From: Streptomyces narbonensis
GTDB lineage: Bacteria > Actinomycetota > Actinomycetes > Streptomycetales > Streptomycetaceae
Direction of reading: 5' to 3'
Length of the DNA stretch: 64,000 bases
Assembly (NCBI RefSeq): GCF_014649015.1
Contig: NZ_BMSF01000004.1
Span: 248,001-312,000, forward strand
A program made the position numbers and the translations under genes. Below, one piece after another: positions 33,609-44,005 of this stretch; position 1 is the first letter of the stretch, and each line of letters starts with the position of its first letter. Under the pieces are notes generated by a model, which was not told where the DNA came from, ran no database searches, and worked only from the letters and a program-made list of their open reading frames with translations.

Positions 33609-34346
33609 ATGGACCTGAACAACCGTGACATCCGCACGCTCGACGACGTCCTGAAGCTGCTCGACGGACTCTTCGCGCCCGACGCCGACCGGTGGACGGC
33701 AGGGGGTGCCGACTGGTGGGACGGCTTCTACGCGGACCGGGACAAGCCCGTGCCGTTCTTCGTCGCGAAGCCGGACGAGAACCTCGTCTCGTACGTCGAG
33801 CGGGGCCTGCTCCCGGCCGGCGGGCGGGCCCTCGACCTCGGGTGCGGGCCCGGGCGGAACACCTTGTACCTCGCGTCGCTCGGGTACGAGGTGGACGCCG
33901 TCGACCTCTCCGCCACCGCGATCCGCTGGGCCGAGGAACGCACCGCCGAAGCCGGTGCGGCGGGGGTGCGGTTCGTGAACGGCGACGCCTTCGTCGCCGC
34001 CCCGGACGGCCCGTACGACCTCGTCTACGACTCCGGCTGCTTCCACCACCTGCCCCCGCACCGCCGCGTCAGCTACCTCGCGCTGCTCGACCGCGTCCTC
34101 GCGCCCGGCGGGCACTTCGCGCTCACGGCGTTCGCCGCCGGGGAGGGCGGCATGGGCTCGGAGCTGCCGGACGCCGACTTCTACCGGCGGGGCAAGCTGG
34201 AAGGCGGACTCGCCTACAGCGACACGGAGTTGCGCGCGATCTTCCGCGACCTGACGGAGATCGACGTCCGCCGCATGCACGACGAGCCCCCCACGTCCCC
34301 GAACTTCGGGGAGTCGTTCCTCTGGACGGCCCTCTTCCGCCGCTGA
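33609..34346 (+). CDS. Class I SAM-dependent methyltransferase
   Basis: A 245-residue methyltransferase with motif I ALDLGCGPGRNTLYLA (about 74-90), motif II VDAVDLSATAIRWAE and motif IV-like YDLVYDSGCFHHLPPH. The spacing resembles TehB/thiopurine-type methyltransferases, which act on small nucleophiles; the acceptor is not predictable. GGAGGGGG precedes the ATG. The gene is not adjacent to the biosynthetic block and has its own promoter region. Confidence 0.8.
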   Translation: MDLNNRDIRTLDDVLKLLDGLFAPDADRWTAGGADWWDGFYADRDKPVPFFVAKPDENLVSYVERGLLPAGGRALDLGCGPGRNTLYLASLGYEVDAVDLSATAIRWAEERTAEAGAAGVRFVNGDAFVAAPDGPYDLVYDSGCFHHLPPHRRVSYLALLDRVLAPGGHFALTAFAAGEGGMGSELPDADFYRRGKLEGGLAYSDTELRAIFRDLTEIDVRRMHDEPPTSPNFGESFLWTALFRR

Positions 34347-34362
34347 GACGCGGGGCCCCTAC

Positions 34363-34833
34363 TCACATGGTCCGCAGATGTTCCGCGAGGCGGTCGTACT
34401 GCTCCCGTACCCCCGCCTCCATGCCCGCCGCCAGCGCCTGGTCCCGGATCTCGTTCGAGGGCCAGAGCGAGGTGCTGGTCAGGGCCGTGCCGCCGTCCGG
34501 GGTCGCGTCGAAGGTGAGGGTGACGCGGACCGGATCGGCGTCCGGCATCTGCTCGAAGAGCTCCGTGTAGTCGAGCCGCTCCGCCGGGACGACCTCCTCG
34601 TACGTGCCGGAGAAGACGATCTGCTGGCCGTCCGGCGCGGTCTGGCCCCAGCGCCACGCGCCACCCACCCGCAGGTCGATGTCGACGACCGTCGTCGTCA
34701 GCGCCGAGACCCCGTACCAGACCCGCACGTGCTCGGGGCGCGTCCAGGCCTCCCACAGCCGGCCCGGCGGGGCGTCGAAGGTCCGGGTGATGACCAGCTC
34801 GCGGTCGGCGGGTGTCGTCAGCAGGGTGACCAT
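34363..34833 (-). CDS. SRPBCC (AHSA1-like) domain protein
   Basis: A 156-residue START/SRPBCC protein with the AHSA1 pattern: RTFDAPPGRLWEAWTRPEHVRVWYG, VGGAWRWGQTAPDGQQIVFSGTYEEV and a C-terminal helix (EAGVREQYDRLAEHLR). Such proteins bind hydrophobic ligands or assist chaperones; the function here is unknown. It is convergent with the methyltransferase. I chose the ATG at 34833 because the family starts just after it. Confidence 0.8.
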   Translation of the reverse strand: MVTLLTTPADRELVITRTFDAPPGRLWEAWTRPEHVRVWYGVSALTTTVVDIDLRVGGAWRWGQTAPDGQQIVFSGTYEEVVPAERLDYTELFEQMPDADPVRVTLTFDATPDGGTALTSTSLWPSNEIRDQALAAGMEAGVREQYDRLAEHLRTM

Positions 34834-34899
34834 GGCCTCGGCCCTTCCACCGTGTCCCTTTCGGTCCCTTCCAGGATTACTCGGGCACGCCCGGCCGGC

Positions 34900-34918
34900 C
34901 ACTCCCGGAAAGGGAGTG
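34900..34918. promoter_or_regulatory. Inverted repeat in the divergent intergenic region
   Basis: CACTCCC-GGAAA-GGGAGTG, a perfect 7-bp inverted repeat 66 bp upstream of the SRPBCC gene and 91 bp upstream of the secreted protein gene. Operator or hairpin; not resolved. Confidence 0.35.
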
Positions 34919-35009
34919 AACACGTTCAACAGGTGAGCGCTAAAGTTCTGCCACGCGGCCGCCCCCGATCACGGGCGACGCCGCCATCACAGACCTGTGG
35001 GGGGTCCCT

Positions 35010-36671
35010 TTGCCGCGCTCAACGCGCAGGCTTCCGCACGCCCTTGTGCGTGCCGCAGCCGTCTTCGCTCTCTCGGCGGGCGTCACCGTGCCCGCCGTCA
35101 TCCACGCCCCGGCCGCACACGCGGACTGGACGAACACGTCCGGCATGACGCGGGACGACGGACGCTACCGCCTGTACCTGCCGGCGAACGCGCTGTGGAT
35201 CAAGGTCAGTGTGCTGGCCTCCACCGCTCCGGGCGCGGCCGTCCTCGCCTCCACGGAGGAGCTCACGACGGACTCGAGCGCCTGGGACACCGACGCTCCC
35301 ATCACACTCCCGGCGGGCACCGCCTTCGGCGACTACCCGGTCCGGGTCGACTACCGGCTGCCCGGCGAGACCACGAAGAAGTGGACCGGCGGGACCTACT
35401 CGTTCCGGCCGCACATCGGTGTCTCCGGGCTGTCCTGGAACCGTGCCACCACCAGCTACGACCAGCGCCAGGCCGTCCTCTCCGGGACGACGACCCTCTG
35501 GGACCCGGCCACCGGCACCCGGACCTCCGCGCCCCAGGGCACGAAGGTGGCGCTCAAGCTCAACACGTACGCCACCAACAACTACGGCACCATCACCGCC
35601 ACGGCCACCACCCGCGCGGACGGCACCTTCTCGCTCCCGGTCACGCCGAACGGCACCGTGCAGGGCGGCACCGCGACCGTGGTCACCGCCGGCACCGTCA
35701 ACGACCCGGACGCCGAGGTCTACGTCCCTTCCCTGGGCGTCGACCCGCTCCTCTACCGGATCAGCGCGAACGTGAACAAGTACCGCGTGCTCGCCGGTAC
35801 GAACGTCCAGGTCAGCGGGCATGTGGAGCGGTACACCCCGAGCGGCTGGAAGCCCTTCGCGGGCGCCCCCGTCGTCGGGACCGGCACCGAGCCGAGCTAC
35901 AACGACTCGACCGCGGTGAACGTCCTGGGCGGCGCCACCTCCTCCGCGACCGGCACCTTCTCGTTCGCCGCGAAGGCCCAGTACAGCACCGACTTCGTGT
36001 ACACCTCGCTGCGGCCGTCGGCGTACTTCCAGAGCTCCCGCGCGTTCGACCGCAGCGACATCGTCGTCCCGCAGCAGTTCACCTTCTCGCCGTACACGAT
36101 CACCCTGGACGAGCACGGGACGGTCACCGCCACGGGCGGATTCAACGGCTACTGCACCGTCACGCAGCCCGTGCAGCTCCAGGCCTCCCTGGACAACGGC
36201 CGCACCTGGCGCGTCCTCCGCTCCGGCACCAACGACACGTACTGCGGCTACAAGCTCGTCGCGCAGGGCTACGAGAGCGCGCTCTACCGGGTCCACCACC
36301 CGGAGACGAACCAGTTCGTCGCCAAGTCCGGCACGTCCCTGAAGCGGGCCCGCACGTACACCCGCTTCTCCGCCTTCACCATCAGCCCCACCCGGCCCAC
36401 GGTGAACGGGAAGATGACCGTCTCCGGGACCGTCCAGCGCAAGGTGAGCGGCGTCTGGAAGCCGCTCGCCGGAGCCAAGCTGACCCTGGTCTTCAAGCCC
36501 AGGAACGAGAGCCAGTGGTACTGGGTGACCAAGACCATCACCACCGACAGCAGCGGCCGGTTCAGCTACCGCGCCACCGCCTACGCAGACGGCTCCTGGG
36601 CCGCGTTGCTCAACACGACCGGGACGTACTTCTACAGCGAGACGAAGGCGGTCTACATCGATGCGCGCTGA
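35010..36671 (+). CDS. Secreted multi-Ig-like beta-sandwich protein
   Basis: A 553-residue exported protein: signal peptide of about 39 residues (LPHALVRAAAVFALSAGV to AAHA, cleaved before DW), then repeated beta-sandwich modules with patterns such as VSGHVERYTPSGWKPFAGAPV and VSGTVQRKVSGVWKPLAGAK, which are transthyretin/Ig-like repeats. No enzyme motif. The TTG start has GGGGGG five to ten bases upstream. Its last 11 bases overlap the next gene, which encodes a protein of the same architecture, so the pair probably forms one extracellular assembly. Confidence 0.75.
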   Translation: MPRSTRRLPHALVRAAAVFALSAGVTVPAVIHAPAAHADWTNTSGMTRDDGRYRLYLPANALWIKVSVLASTAPGAAVLASTEELTTDSSAWDTDAPITLPAGTAFGDYPVRVDYRLPGETTKKWTGGTYSFRPHIGVSGLSWNRATTSYDQRQAVLSGTTTLWDPATGTRTSAPQGTKVALKLNTYATNNYGTITATATTRADGTFSLPVTPNGTVQGGTATVVTAGTVNDPDAEVYVPSLGVDPLLYRISANVNKYRVLAGTNVQVSGHVERYTPSGWKPFAGAPVVGTGTEPSYNDSTAVNVLGGATSSATGTFSFAAKAQYSTDFVYTSLRPSAYFQSSRAFDRSDIVVPQQFTFSPYTITLDEHGTVTATGGFNGYCTVTQPVQLQASLDNGRTWRVLRSGTNDTYCGYKLVAQGYESALYRVHHPETNQFVAKSGTSLKRARTYTRFSAFTISPTRPTVNGKMTVSGTVQRKVSGVWKPLAGAKLTLVFKPRNESQWYWVTKTITTDSSGRFSYRATAYADGSWAALLNTTGTYFYSETKAVYIDAR

Positions 36672-38364
36672 CCTCCGCCCCTCCCGCGCCCTCACGGCGG
36701 GCCTGGCCGCGGCCGCCCTCGCCGCGACGACCCTGGCCGTCACCGCCGCGCCCGCCACGGCGGCCGACCCGCTCGTCGGCATCGGCCGGGCCGTCACCGA
36801 CGACGCCCAGCGCGGCCTCTTCCAGGTCACCGCCTGGACCGACGCCCCGCAGGCGAAGATCACCCGCGTCTCGGCCAAGGTCCGCCAGGGCGACACCGTC
36901 CTCGTCGACATCCCGACGCTCCCGGGGGTGACCGACCCCTGGAACCCGTCGGCCCCCGCCACCACCTTCCGGCTGCCCGACGCGGCCGTGCTGAAGCTCG
37001 TCGAGGACGGCGGCCGCATCCCGGCCCTCGGTACGTACGCCATCGACGTCACCGCCACCGACTCCCGCGGCAACAAGCAGACCCGGACCGACGCCGGACA
37101 GCTCGACTTCCGGCTCCGCCCGCAGCTCACCTTCTCCCCCGGCAAGCCCACCTACGCCGACCGCAGCACCCGACCCTCGGGCACCCTCGTCGGCATCCAG
37201 CCCGGCTCGGGGGACCGCGTCCCGCTGGTCGGCCTGCCGGTCTCCGTCGAGCGTCTGACCCCGGTGAAGACCGCCGCCCAGCAGGCGGTCACCGACGCGG
37301 CCGGACGGTTCACGGCGACCCCGTACCCGGTGCCCAGCACGGACATCGAAGCCGGGACCAGGTTCCACGCGGCGTTCACCGGCGACTCCGCCGAGGTCCA
37401 CGGCTCCGTGGAGGACCACCGTGATCTCTTCGAGTGGGTGCCGCGCAGGGTGGCCGTCACCGCCACCGCCGACAAGAAGCGGGCGCTCGACGGCCAGACC
37501 GTCACCGTCAGCGGCCGGATGACCGACCCGGCGGCGGCGAACGCCCCGGTCGCGAACCACCCGGTCCGCGTACGGCTCGGCGGCGCCTATCCCGCAGGCC
37601 CGACCACGACCGTCCGGACGGGCACGGACGGTCGCTTCACCGCGCGGGTCGTCGCCGCCGCGGGCCTGGGCTCGGACGGCTGGACCGTCGAATCCCCCGA
37701 CCGGTACCTGGACTTCCCGACGCGCTCCGGCGCCCTGGCCATCCCCCTGGAGTCCCGCACCGACCTCACGTCGATCGGCCTCTCCGCCGACGGCCGGGTC
37801 ACGGTCTCCGGAACCTTCCGCGCCCGGTACGAGGCGAACGCGAGCTTCCCGACGTCCCAGTCCATCCGGCTGGAGCAGCTCGTCAACGGCGGCTGGAAGG
37901 CGATCGCCTGGGGCAGCGTGAACTCGTCCTACTACAACGACTTCACGGCCTCGGCGGCGAGCCGTGGCGGCTACTTCCGTCTCCGGCACCTCACCACCGA
38001 CCAGTTCGCCGAGTCCAGCACCGGTTCCTTCCGGCTCACGCGCCTCGACACCCGGATCGTCTCCCTGAACGCCGGCCCCGAGCCGGTCGCGAAGGGCGGG
38101 TACGTGACGGTCACCGGCGGGCTCCAGCACTACGCGGACTTCAACTGGCGCGCGTACGCGAACGCTCCGGTCGTCCTGCAGTTCCAGCCGCGGGGCTCCA
38201 CGACCTGGAAGCAGATGGCGACCGGCCGGTCGAACGCGAGCGGCAACGTCTCCCTGAAGGCGAAGGTGACCGGGGACGGCACCTGGCGCATCCGCCACTA
38301 CGGCGACGCCAGGCACTTCAACACCCCGGCCTCGGCCGGCGGCGACTACGTCGACATGCGCTGA
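36661..38364 (+). CDS. Secreted multi-Ig-like protein, coupled to the previous gene
   Basis: A 567-residue exported protein with signal peptide LTAGLAAAALAATTLAVTAA and cleavage after ATA. Repeats such as VTVSGRMTDPAAANAPV, VTVSGTFRARYEAN and VTVTGGLQHYADFNW echo those of the preceding protein. The ATG lies inside the end of the upstream gene (11-bp overlap, ATGCGCGCTGA), which favours translational coupling and equal amounts of both products. A terminator follows. Function unknown; cell-surface or matrix role inferred. Confidence 0.75.
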   Translation: MRADLRPSRALTAGLAAAALAATTLAVTAAPATAADPLVGIGRAVTDDAQRGLFQVTAWTDAPQAKITRVSAKVRQGDTVLVDIPTLPGVTDPWNPSAPATTFRLPDAAVLKLVEDGGRIPALGTYAIDVTATDSRGNKQTRTDAGQLDFRLRPQLTFSPGKPTYADRSTRPSGTLVGIQPGSGDRVPLVGLPVSVERLTPVKTAAQQAVTDAAGRFTATPYPVPSTDIEAGTRFHAAFTGDSAEVHGSVEDHRDLFEWVPRRVAVTATADKKRALDGQTVTVSGRMTDPAAANAPVANHPVRVRLGGAYPAGPTTTVRTGTDGRFTARVVAAAGLGSDGWTVESPDRYLDFPTRSGALAIPLESRTDLTSIGLSADGRVTVSGTFRARYEANASFPTSQSIRLEQLVNGGWKAIAWGSVNSSYYNDFTASAASRGGYFRLRHLTTDQFAESSTGSFRLTRLDTRIVSLNAGPEPVAKGGYVTVTGGLQHYADFNWRAYANAPVVLQFQPRGSTTWKQMATGRSNASGNVSLKAKVTGDGTWRIRHYGDARHFNTPASAGGDYVDMR

Positions 38365-38392
38365 CCGAGCGCACCGCGACACACCACAACGC

Positions 38393-38432
38393 CCGAGGGC
38401 GGCACCCCCCTGCTGGGGAGTGCCGCCCTCGG
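38393..38432. terminator. Bidirectional terminator hairpin
   Basis: CCGAGGGCGGCAC (38393-38405) and GTGCCGCCCTCGG (38420-38432) form a perfect 13-bp stem between the secreted-protein gene and groEL, which converge. Confidence 0.85.
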
Positions 38433-38482
38433 TCGCGTTCAGCAGTACCGCGGTACTGCGATGAACCACCGATCCCGGAGGA

Positions 38483-40268
<1,786 letters not shown>

Positions 40269-40274
40269 CGCCAA

Positions 40275-40304
40275 TGATTAGCACTCGCCCTAGGAGAGTG
40301 CAAG
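40275..40304 (-). promoter_or_regulatory. groEL promoter overlapping CIRCE box 2
   Basis: TTAGCACTC-N9-GAGTGCAAG (40278-40304) is a second CIRCE box with a slightly diverged right arm. On the minus strand TTGCAC (40303-40298) and TAATCA (40280-40275), 17 bases apart, form a plausible promoter inside the box, so HrcA binding would block RNA polymerase directly. Confidence 0.8.
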
Positions 40305-40386
40305 CGACTCTCGGGTTTCGGGCATCTCTCCGCCACGTCCGGGACCGCGTCCGAGGCCTGCCTGCGACCCCCGCCCGGGAACACGC

Positions 40387-40422
40387 GAGGGGCCCGCGTC
40401 CCCTCAGGGATGCGGGCCCCTC
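40387..40422 (-). terminator. Terminator of the cold-shock gene
   Basis: GAGGGGCCCGC... and ...GCGGGCCCCTC form a long stem with a short loop about 35 bp after the cold-shock stop codon. It separates that gene from the groEL promoter; the rest of the 345-bp gap holds the CIRCE boxes. Confidence 0.8.
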
Positions 40423-40456
40423 GACGGCGTTGCGTCGGTGGCCGATCGCGCCGCGC

Positions 40457-40660
40457 TCAGACGGCGAGCTTGACCATGTCCGCCTGCGGACCCTTCTGGC
40501 CCTGCGAAATCTCGAACTCGACCCGCTGCCCCTCTTCGAGGCTGCGGTAGCCATCCATCTGGATCGCGCTGTAGTGGACGAAAACATCCGCACCACCGTC
40601 GACCGCGATGAAGCCGTAGCCCTTCTCCGCGTTGAACCACTTGACGGTGCCCTGAGCCAT
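40457..40660 (-). CDS. Cold-shock domain protein
   Basis: A 67-residue single cold-shock domain: [20 protein letters not shown] with both RNA-binding motifs (KGYGFI, RNP1; [11 protein letters not shown]2-like), then [23 protein letters not shown]. It binds single-stranded RNA or DNA and acts as an RNA chaperone. The leader carries GGGGAGTTA before the ATG. It is a monocistronic gene with its own terminator. Confidence 0.95.
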   Translation of the reverse strand: MAQGTVKWFNAEKGYGFIAVDGGADVFVHYSAIQMDGYRSLEEGQRVEFEISQGQKGPQADMVKLAV

Positions 40661-40750
40661 GCCTAACTCCCCTATTACTGGCCCTTGCGCGGGACCCGCA
40701 CTTCGCGGACCCGGGTCAGACCCTGCGCCGGAACGCGTCGACCGCCGCTG

Positions 40751-40778
40751 AATGTATCTGCCCAACTGCCCTCTGCAA
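40751..40778 (-). promoter_or_regulatory. Possible cold-shock gene promoter; 399-bp gap
   Basis: On the minus strand TTGCAG (40778-40773) and TACATT (40756-40751) are 16 bases apart. This would give an 85-base leader, as often found for csp genes. The surrounding gap (40661-41059) contains no gene I can support, only this promoter and the terminator at 40993-41032. Confidence 0.4.
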
Positions 40779-40992
40779 CAGGTCATTCGACCGAGAATTC
40801 TGGGCATGGCGGAAAGGGGAATTAGGGAGAATCCCCGGAGTTCCGGGGCAAGTCGGGCCCGGCAAACCGCGCAGAACGTACACAACGCACACGCAGTTTG
40901 GCTGTTTCCTGTCGCGCGGCGGCGCATTCTCATATGCGCTCGGCATGAGCAGCGGCGGGGACTTCCCCAACTCTACCCCGCTCAACCATGCA

Positions 40993-41032
40993 GAATTGCC
41001 CCCTCCGCTTTATGACGCGGAAGGGGCAATTC
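40993..41032. terminator. Terminator after the CysO-like gene
   Basis: GAATTGCCCC..CCGC and GCGG..GGGGCAATTC form a long stem around TTTATGA. It lies 28 bp past the carrier-protein stop codon on the minus strand. Confidence 0.8.
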
Positions 41033-41059
41033 AAGAAAGACGGGACAAGAGAGGAAGCG

Positions 41060-41335
41060 TCAGCCTCCGGCGACGGCCGGGATGATCGAGACGCCGGCGC
41101 CGGCCGGGGTGGCCGTCTCCAGGCCCTGCTCGAAGCGCACGTCGTCGTCGTTCACGTAGACGTTGACGAAGCGGCGCAGCTTGCCCTGGTCGTCCAGGAC
41201 GCGGGCGGCGATGCCCGTGTGGTTCTTCTCCAGGTCGGCGATGACCTCGGCGAGGGTCGCGCCCTCGGCCGGGACCTCGGACTGCCCGCCGGTGTAGGTG
41301 CGGAGGATGGTGGGGATGCGGACGTTCACGGCCAT
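41060..41335 (-). CDS. MoaD/ThiS-family sulfur carrier (CysO-like)
   Basis: A 91-residue ubiquitin-fold carrier ending in the required Gly-Gly (VSIIPAVAGG). The stretches VRIPTILRTYTGGQ, FVNVYVNDDDVRFEQGL and IPAVAGG follow, from memory, the mycobacterial CysO almost residue for residue. CysO carries a C-terminal thiocarboxylate used to make cysteine. Here the neighbour is thrC (14 bp away), not cysM, so cysteine synthesis is likely by family but not shown by context. The two genes share a message. Confidence 0.85.
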   Translation of the reverse strand: MAVNVRIPTILRTYTGGQSEVPAEGATLAEVIADLEKNHTGIAARVLDDQGKLRRFVNVYVNDDDVRFEQGLETATPAGAGVSIIPAVAGG

Positions 41336-41349
41336 GTCTTCGGAACCTT

Positions 41350-42636
41350 TCAGTGGGCCAGGCCGGCGTCGCGGAACGCGTCGAGGCTCGGGCGGATGGT
41401 GACGGTCGCCTGAGAGGTGTCGGCCACCGCGTCCAGGGTCTTGAGTCCGTCGCCGGTGTTCAGCACGACCGTGGTGAGGTTCGGGTCGATCAGACCCGCC
41501 TCGACGAGCTTCTTCGTGACGCCGACGGTCACGCCGCCCGCGGTCTCGGCGAAGATGCCCTCGGTCTGGGCGAGCAGCTTGATCGCTTCCACGACCAGCT
41601 CGTCGTCGACGTCCTCCACGGCGCCGCCGGTGCGGCGGGCGATGTCGAGGACGTAGGGGCCGTCGGCCGGGTTGCCGATCGCGAGCGACTTGGCGATCGT
41701 GTTCGGCTTCTGCGGGCGGACGACGTCGTGGCCGGCCTTGAAGGCGGCGGAGACCGGGGAGCAGCCCTCGGCCTGGGCGCCGAAGATCTTGTACGGCTTG
41801 TCCTCGACGAGGCCCAGCTTGATGAGCTCCTGCAGGCCCTTGTCGATCTTGGTGAGCTGCGAGCCGGAGGCGATCGGGATGACCAGCTGATCGGGGATGA
41901 CCCAGCCGAGCTGCTCGCAGATCTCGTACGCGAGCGTCTTGGAGCCCTCGCCGTAGTACGGGCGGAGGTTGACGTTCACGAAGCCCCAGCCCTCGCCGAG
42001 CGGGTCGCCGATGAGCTCCGAGCAGAAGCGGTTCACGTCGTCGTAGTTGCCCTCGATGGCGACGAGGTCACCGCCGTAGACACCGGCCATGACGACCTTG
42101 CCCTGCTCCAGGTCGTGCGGGATGAAGACGCAGGAGCGGAAGCCGGCGCGGGCGGCGGCGGCGCCGACGGCGCCGGCCAGGTTGCCCGTGGAGGAGCAGG
42201 AGAGGGTGGTGAAGCCGAAGGCGCGGGCGGCCTCGATGGCCTGCGCGACGACCCGGTCCTTGAAGGAGTGGGTCGGGTTGCCCGAGTCGTCCTTGACGAA
42301 GAGCTTGCCGGGGGCGACACCGATCTCGCGGGCGAGGTTGTCGGCCTGGACGAGCTTGGTCCAGCCCGGGTTCAGGTTCGGCTTCTCGGCGACGTCGGCG
42401 GGGACGGGCAGCAGGGGGGCGTAGCGCCAGATGTTGGCCGGGCCGGCCTCGATCTGCTTGCGCAGCGCCTCGGGGTCACCGGTGGGAAGGTCGTACGCGA
42501 CTTCCAGCGGTCCGAAACAGAGTTCGCAGGCGAAAATCGGGCCGAGTGCGAAGACTTCACCGCATTCCCGACAGGAAAGCCCGGACGCGGGACCGAGGTC
42601 GACCGAAGTGGCGGGGGTAACAGTCTGTACAGCCAT
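41350..42636 (-). CDS. thrC: Threonine synthase
   Basis: Converts O-phosphohomoserine to threonine with PLP. The 428-residue protein has an N-terminal zinc-ribbon-like region (CRECGEVF...CELC, about residues 22-42), the PLP lysine in NPTHSFKDRVV, SCSSTGNLAGAVGAAAARAG, the phosphate-binding GSQLTK and a C-terminal NTGDGLKT. The ATG at 42636 follows a SAM-I type riboswitch with only about 20 bases between aptamer and start, so SAM level probably controls its translation or transcription. This is an unusual pairing, since ThrC competes with methionine synthesis for homoserine. Confidence 0.96.
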   Translation of the reverse strand: MAVQTVTPATSVDLGPASGLSCRECGEVFALGPIFACELCFGPLEVAYDLPTGDPEALRKQIEAGPANIWRYAPLLPVPADVAEKPNLNPGWTKLVQADNLAREIGVAPGKLFVKDDSGNPTHSFKDRVVAQAIEAARAFGFTTLSCSSTGNLAGAVGAAAARAGFRSCVFIPHDLEQGKVVMAGVYGGDLVAIEGNYDDVNRFCSELIGDPLGEGWGFVNVNLRPYYGEGSKTLAYEICEQLGWVIPDQLVIPIASGSQLTKIDKGLQELIKLGLVEDKPYKIFGAQAEGCSPVSAAFKAGHDVVRPQKPNTIAKSLAIGNPADGPYVLDIARRTGGAVEDVDDELVVEAIKLLAQTEGIFAETAGGVTVGVTKKLVEAGLIDPNLTTVVLNTGDGLKTLDAVADTSQATVTIRPSLDAFRDAGLAH

Positions 42637-42655
42637 GGAGGCGAGGCCCTTTCTC

Positions 42656-42850
42656 CTCATCTTTCCCATGACGAACTTTTCGCCATGAGACGGATTTGGC
42701 ACCTTCCCTAGCCGGGAGCCTCGCGCATGAATGCTGTGCCCGTCAGGGCTCCACCTGGGGTGGTGGCCGGGAGACGGGTGGGCGAGTAACCGACTGGAGG
42801 GTTGCCGGGGCTTCAACGGGCCGTTTCCCTCTGCCCCTCTGGATGAGCGG
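42656..42850 (-). promoter_or_regulatory. SAM-I (S-box) riboswitch upstream of thrC
   Basis: Read on the minus strand: P1 strand CTCATC (42847-42842), AGAGG...GAGGGA kink-turn side, then the conserved core GCCCGTTGAAGCCCCGGCAA (42821-42802), a long variable arm, GGTGCCAAATCC (42703-42692), the P4 hairpin CATGGCG...CGTCATG, GGAAA, and the closing P1 strand GATGAG (42661-42656). The two P1 strands are exact complements. GAGG.GGA and TGAAGCC indicate a kink-turn and favour SAM-I over SAM-IV. No terminator is seen after it; a GGAG that can pair with CTCC before the ATG suggests translational control. Confidence 0.88.
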
Positions 42851-42998
42851 TATTCGATTGTGAAGCGCGGTGGACTTTCGTTCCTGCGCTCCGACGCGGG
42901 CGGCACCCCGACGTGCATCGGGCATCCGCGTTGTTCAAGACTGTAACCGAAGGCCCCGAAGCTTGGACGGGCCGTCCGTACCGCGAGATGGAGATCAC

Positions 42999-43967
42999 GT
43001 GCTGGAAGAGGTGGAGCGCTGGCTGGACCGGCGGTCCTGGTCCGTGGCCGACCGGCCGATGGAGCGGATCCTCGCCGCAAAGCGGAACACGAAGGTCAGC
43101 GTGGTGCTTCCCGCGCTGAACGAGGAGGCGACGGTGGGTGACATCGTCGCCGTGATCCGCCGCGAGCTGATGACCGAGGCCGTGCCGCTCGTGGACGAGC
43201 TCGTGGTCATCGACTCGGGCTCCACCGACCGCACGGCGGAGGTCGCCGCGGCGGCCGGGGCGCGGGTCGTCCCGCGGGACGCGATCCTGCCCCGGATACC
43301 GGCCGTCCCCGGCAAGGGCGAGGTCCTGTGGCGCTCGCTCATGGTGACGAGCGGGGACGTCGTGTGCTTCGTGGACGCGGACCTGCGGGACTTCTCCGCG
43401 GACTTCGTGACGGGGATCGTGGGCCCGCTGCTCACCGACCCGGACATCGACTTCGTCAAGGCGACCTACGACCGCCCCTTCGACACCGGGTCCGATGAGC
43501 CGGCCTCCGGCCAGACCCCGGGCCAGGGCGGCAGGGTCACCGAGCTGGTGGCGCGCCCGCTGCTCAATCTGCACTGGCCGCAGCTGGCCGGCTTCGTGCA
43601 GCCGCTCGGCGGCGAGTACGCGGCCCGCCGCTCGCTCCTCGAGCGCCTTCCCTTCCCGGTCGGTTACGGAGTGGAGCTGGGGCTGCTCGTCGACGCCCTG
43701 CACACGGTGGGCCTGGACGCACTCGCGCAGGTGGACGTGGGCGTACGCAAACACCGCCACCAGGACGAGCGGGCGCTGGGCCGGATGGCCGCGGCGATCT
43801 ACCGGACGGCGCAGCTGCGGCTCTCGCGCGGACACCTGGTGCGGCCCCGGCTCACGCAGTTCGAACGGGGCGAGGACGGGTTCACCCCCCGGACCTACGC
43901 GGTGGACACGGAGGAGCGGCCGCCGATGGCCGACATCACGGAGTACACGCGCCGCCGCGTGGCGTAA
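42999..43967 (+). CDS. gpgS: Glucosyl-3-phosphoglycerate synthase
   Basis: Transfers glucose from a nucleotide sugar to 3-phosphoglycerate, the first step to glucosylglycerate and, in mycobacteria, methylglucose lipopolysaccharide. The 322-residue GT-A protein (GT81-like) has VSVVLPALNEEATVGDIV, VVIDSGSTDRT, the metal DxD in CFVDADLRDF, the PVGYGVELGLLVD segment and the metal-binding His in VRKHRHQ. I chose the GTG at 42999 (VLEEVERWLDRRSW) because GGAG is 5-6 bases upstream. It is divergent from thrC and its riboswitch. Confidence 0.9.
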   Translation: MLEEVERWLDRRSWSVADRPMERILAAKRNTKVSVVLPALNEEATVGDIVAVIRRELMTEAVPLVDELVVIDSGSTDRTAEVAAAAGARVVPRDAILPRIPAVPGKGEVLWRSLMVTSGDVVCFVDADLRDFSADFVTGIVGPLLTDPDIDFVKATYDRPFDTGSDEPASGQTPGQGGRVTELVARPLLNLHWPQLAGFVQPLGGEYAARRSLLERLPFPVGYGVELGLLVDALHTVGLDALAQVDVGVRKHRHQDERALGRMAAAIYRTAQLRLSRGHLVRPRLTQFERGEDGFTPRTYAVDTEERPPMADITEYTRRRVA

Positions 43968-44005
43968 CACCGTCAGATGATCCGCTTTGCCTACATTGCC
44001 CTTTT

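Noticed and set aside
42656-42850. SAM-IV riboswitch
   Set aside because: Kink-turn elements and the GGTGCCAAATCC/P4 arrangement fit SAM-I; a covariance search would settle it.
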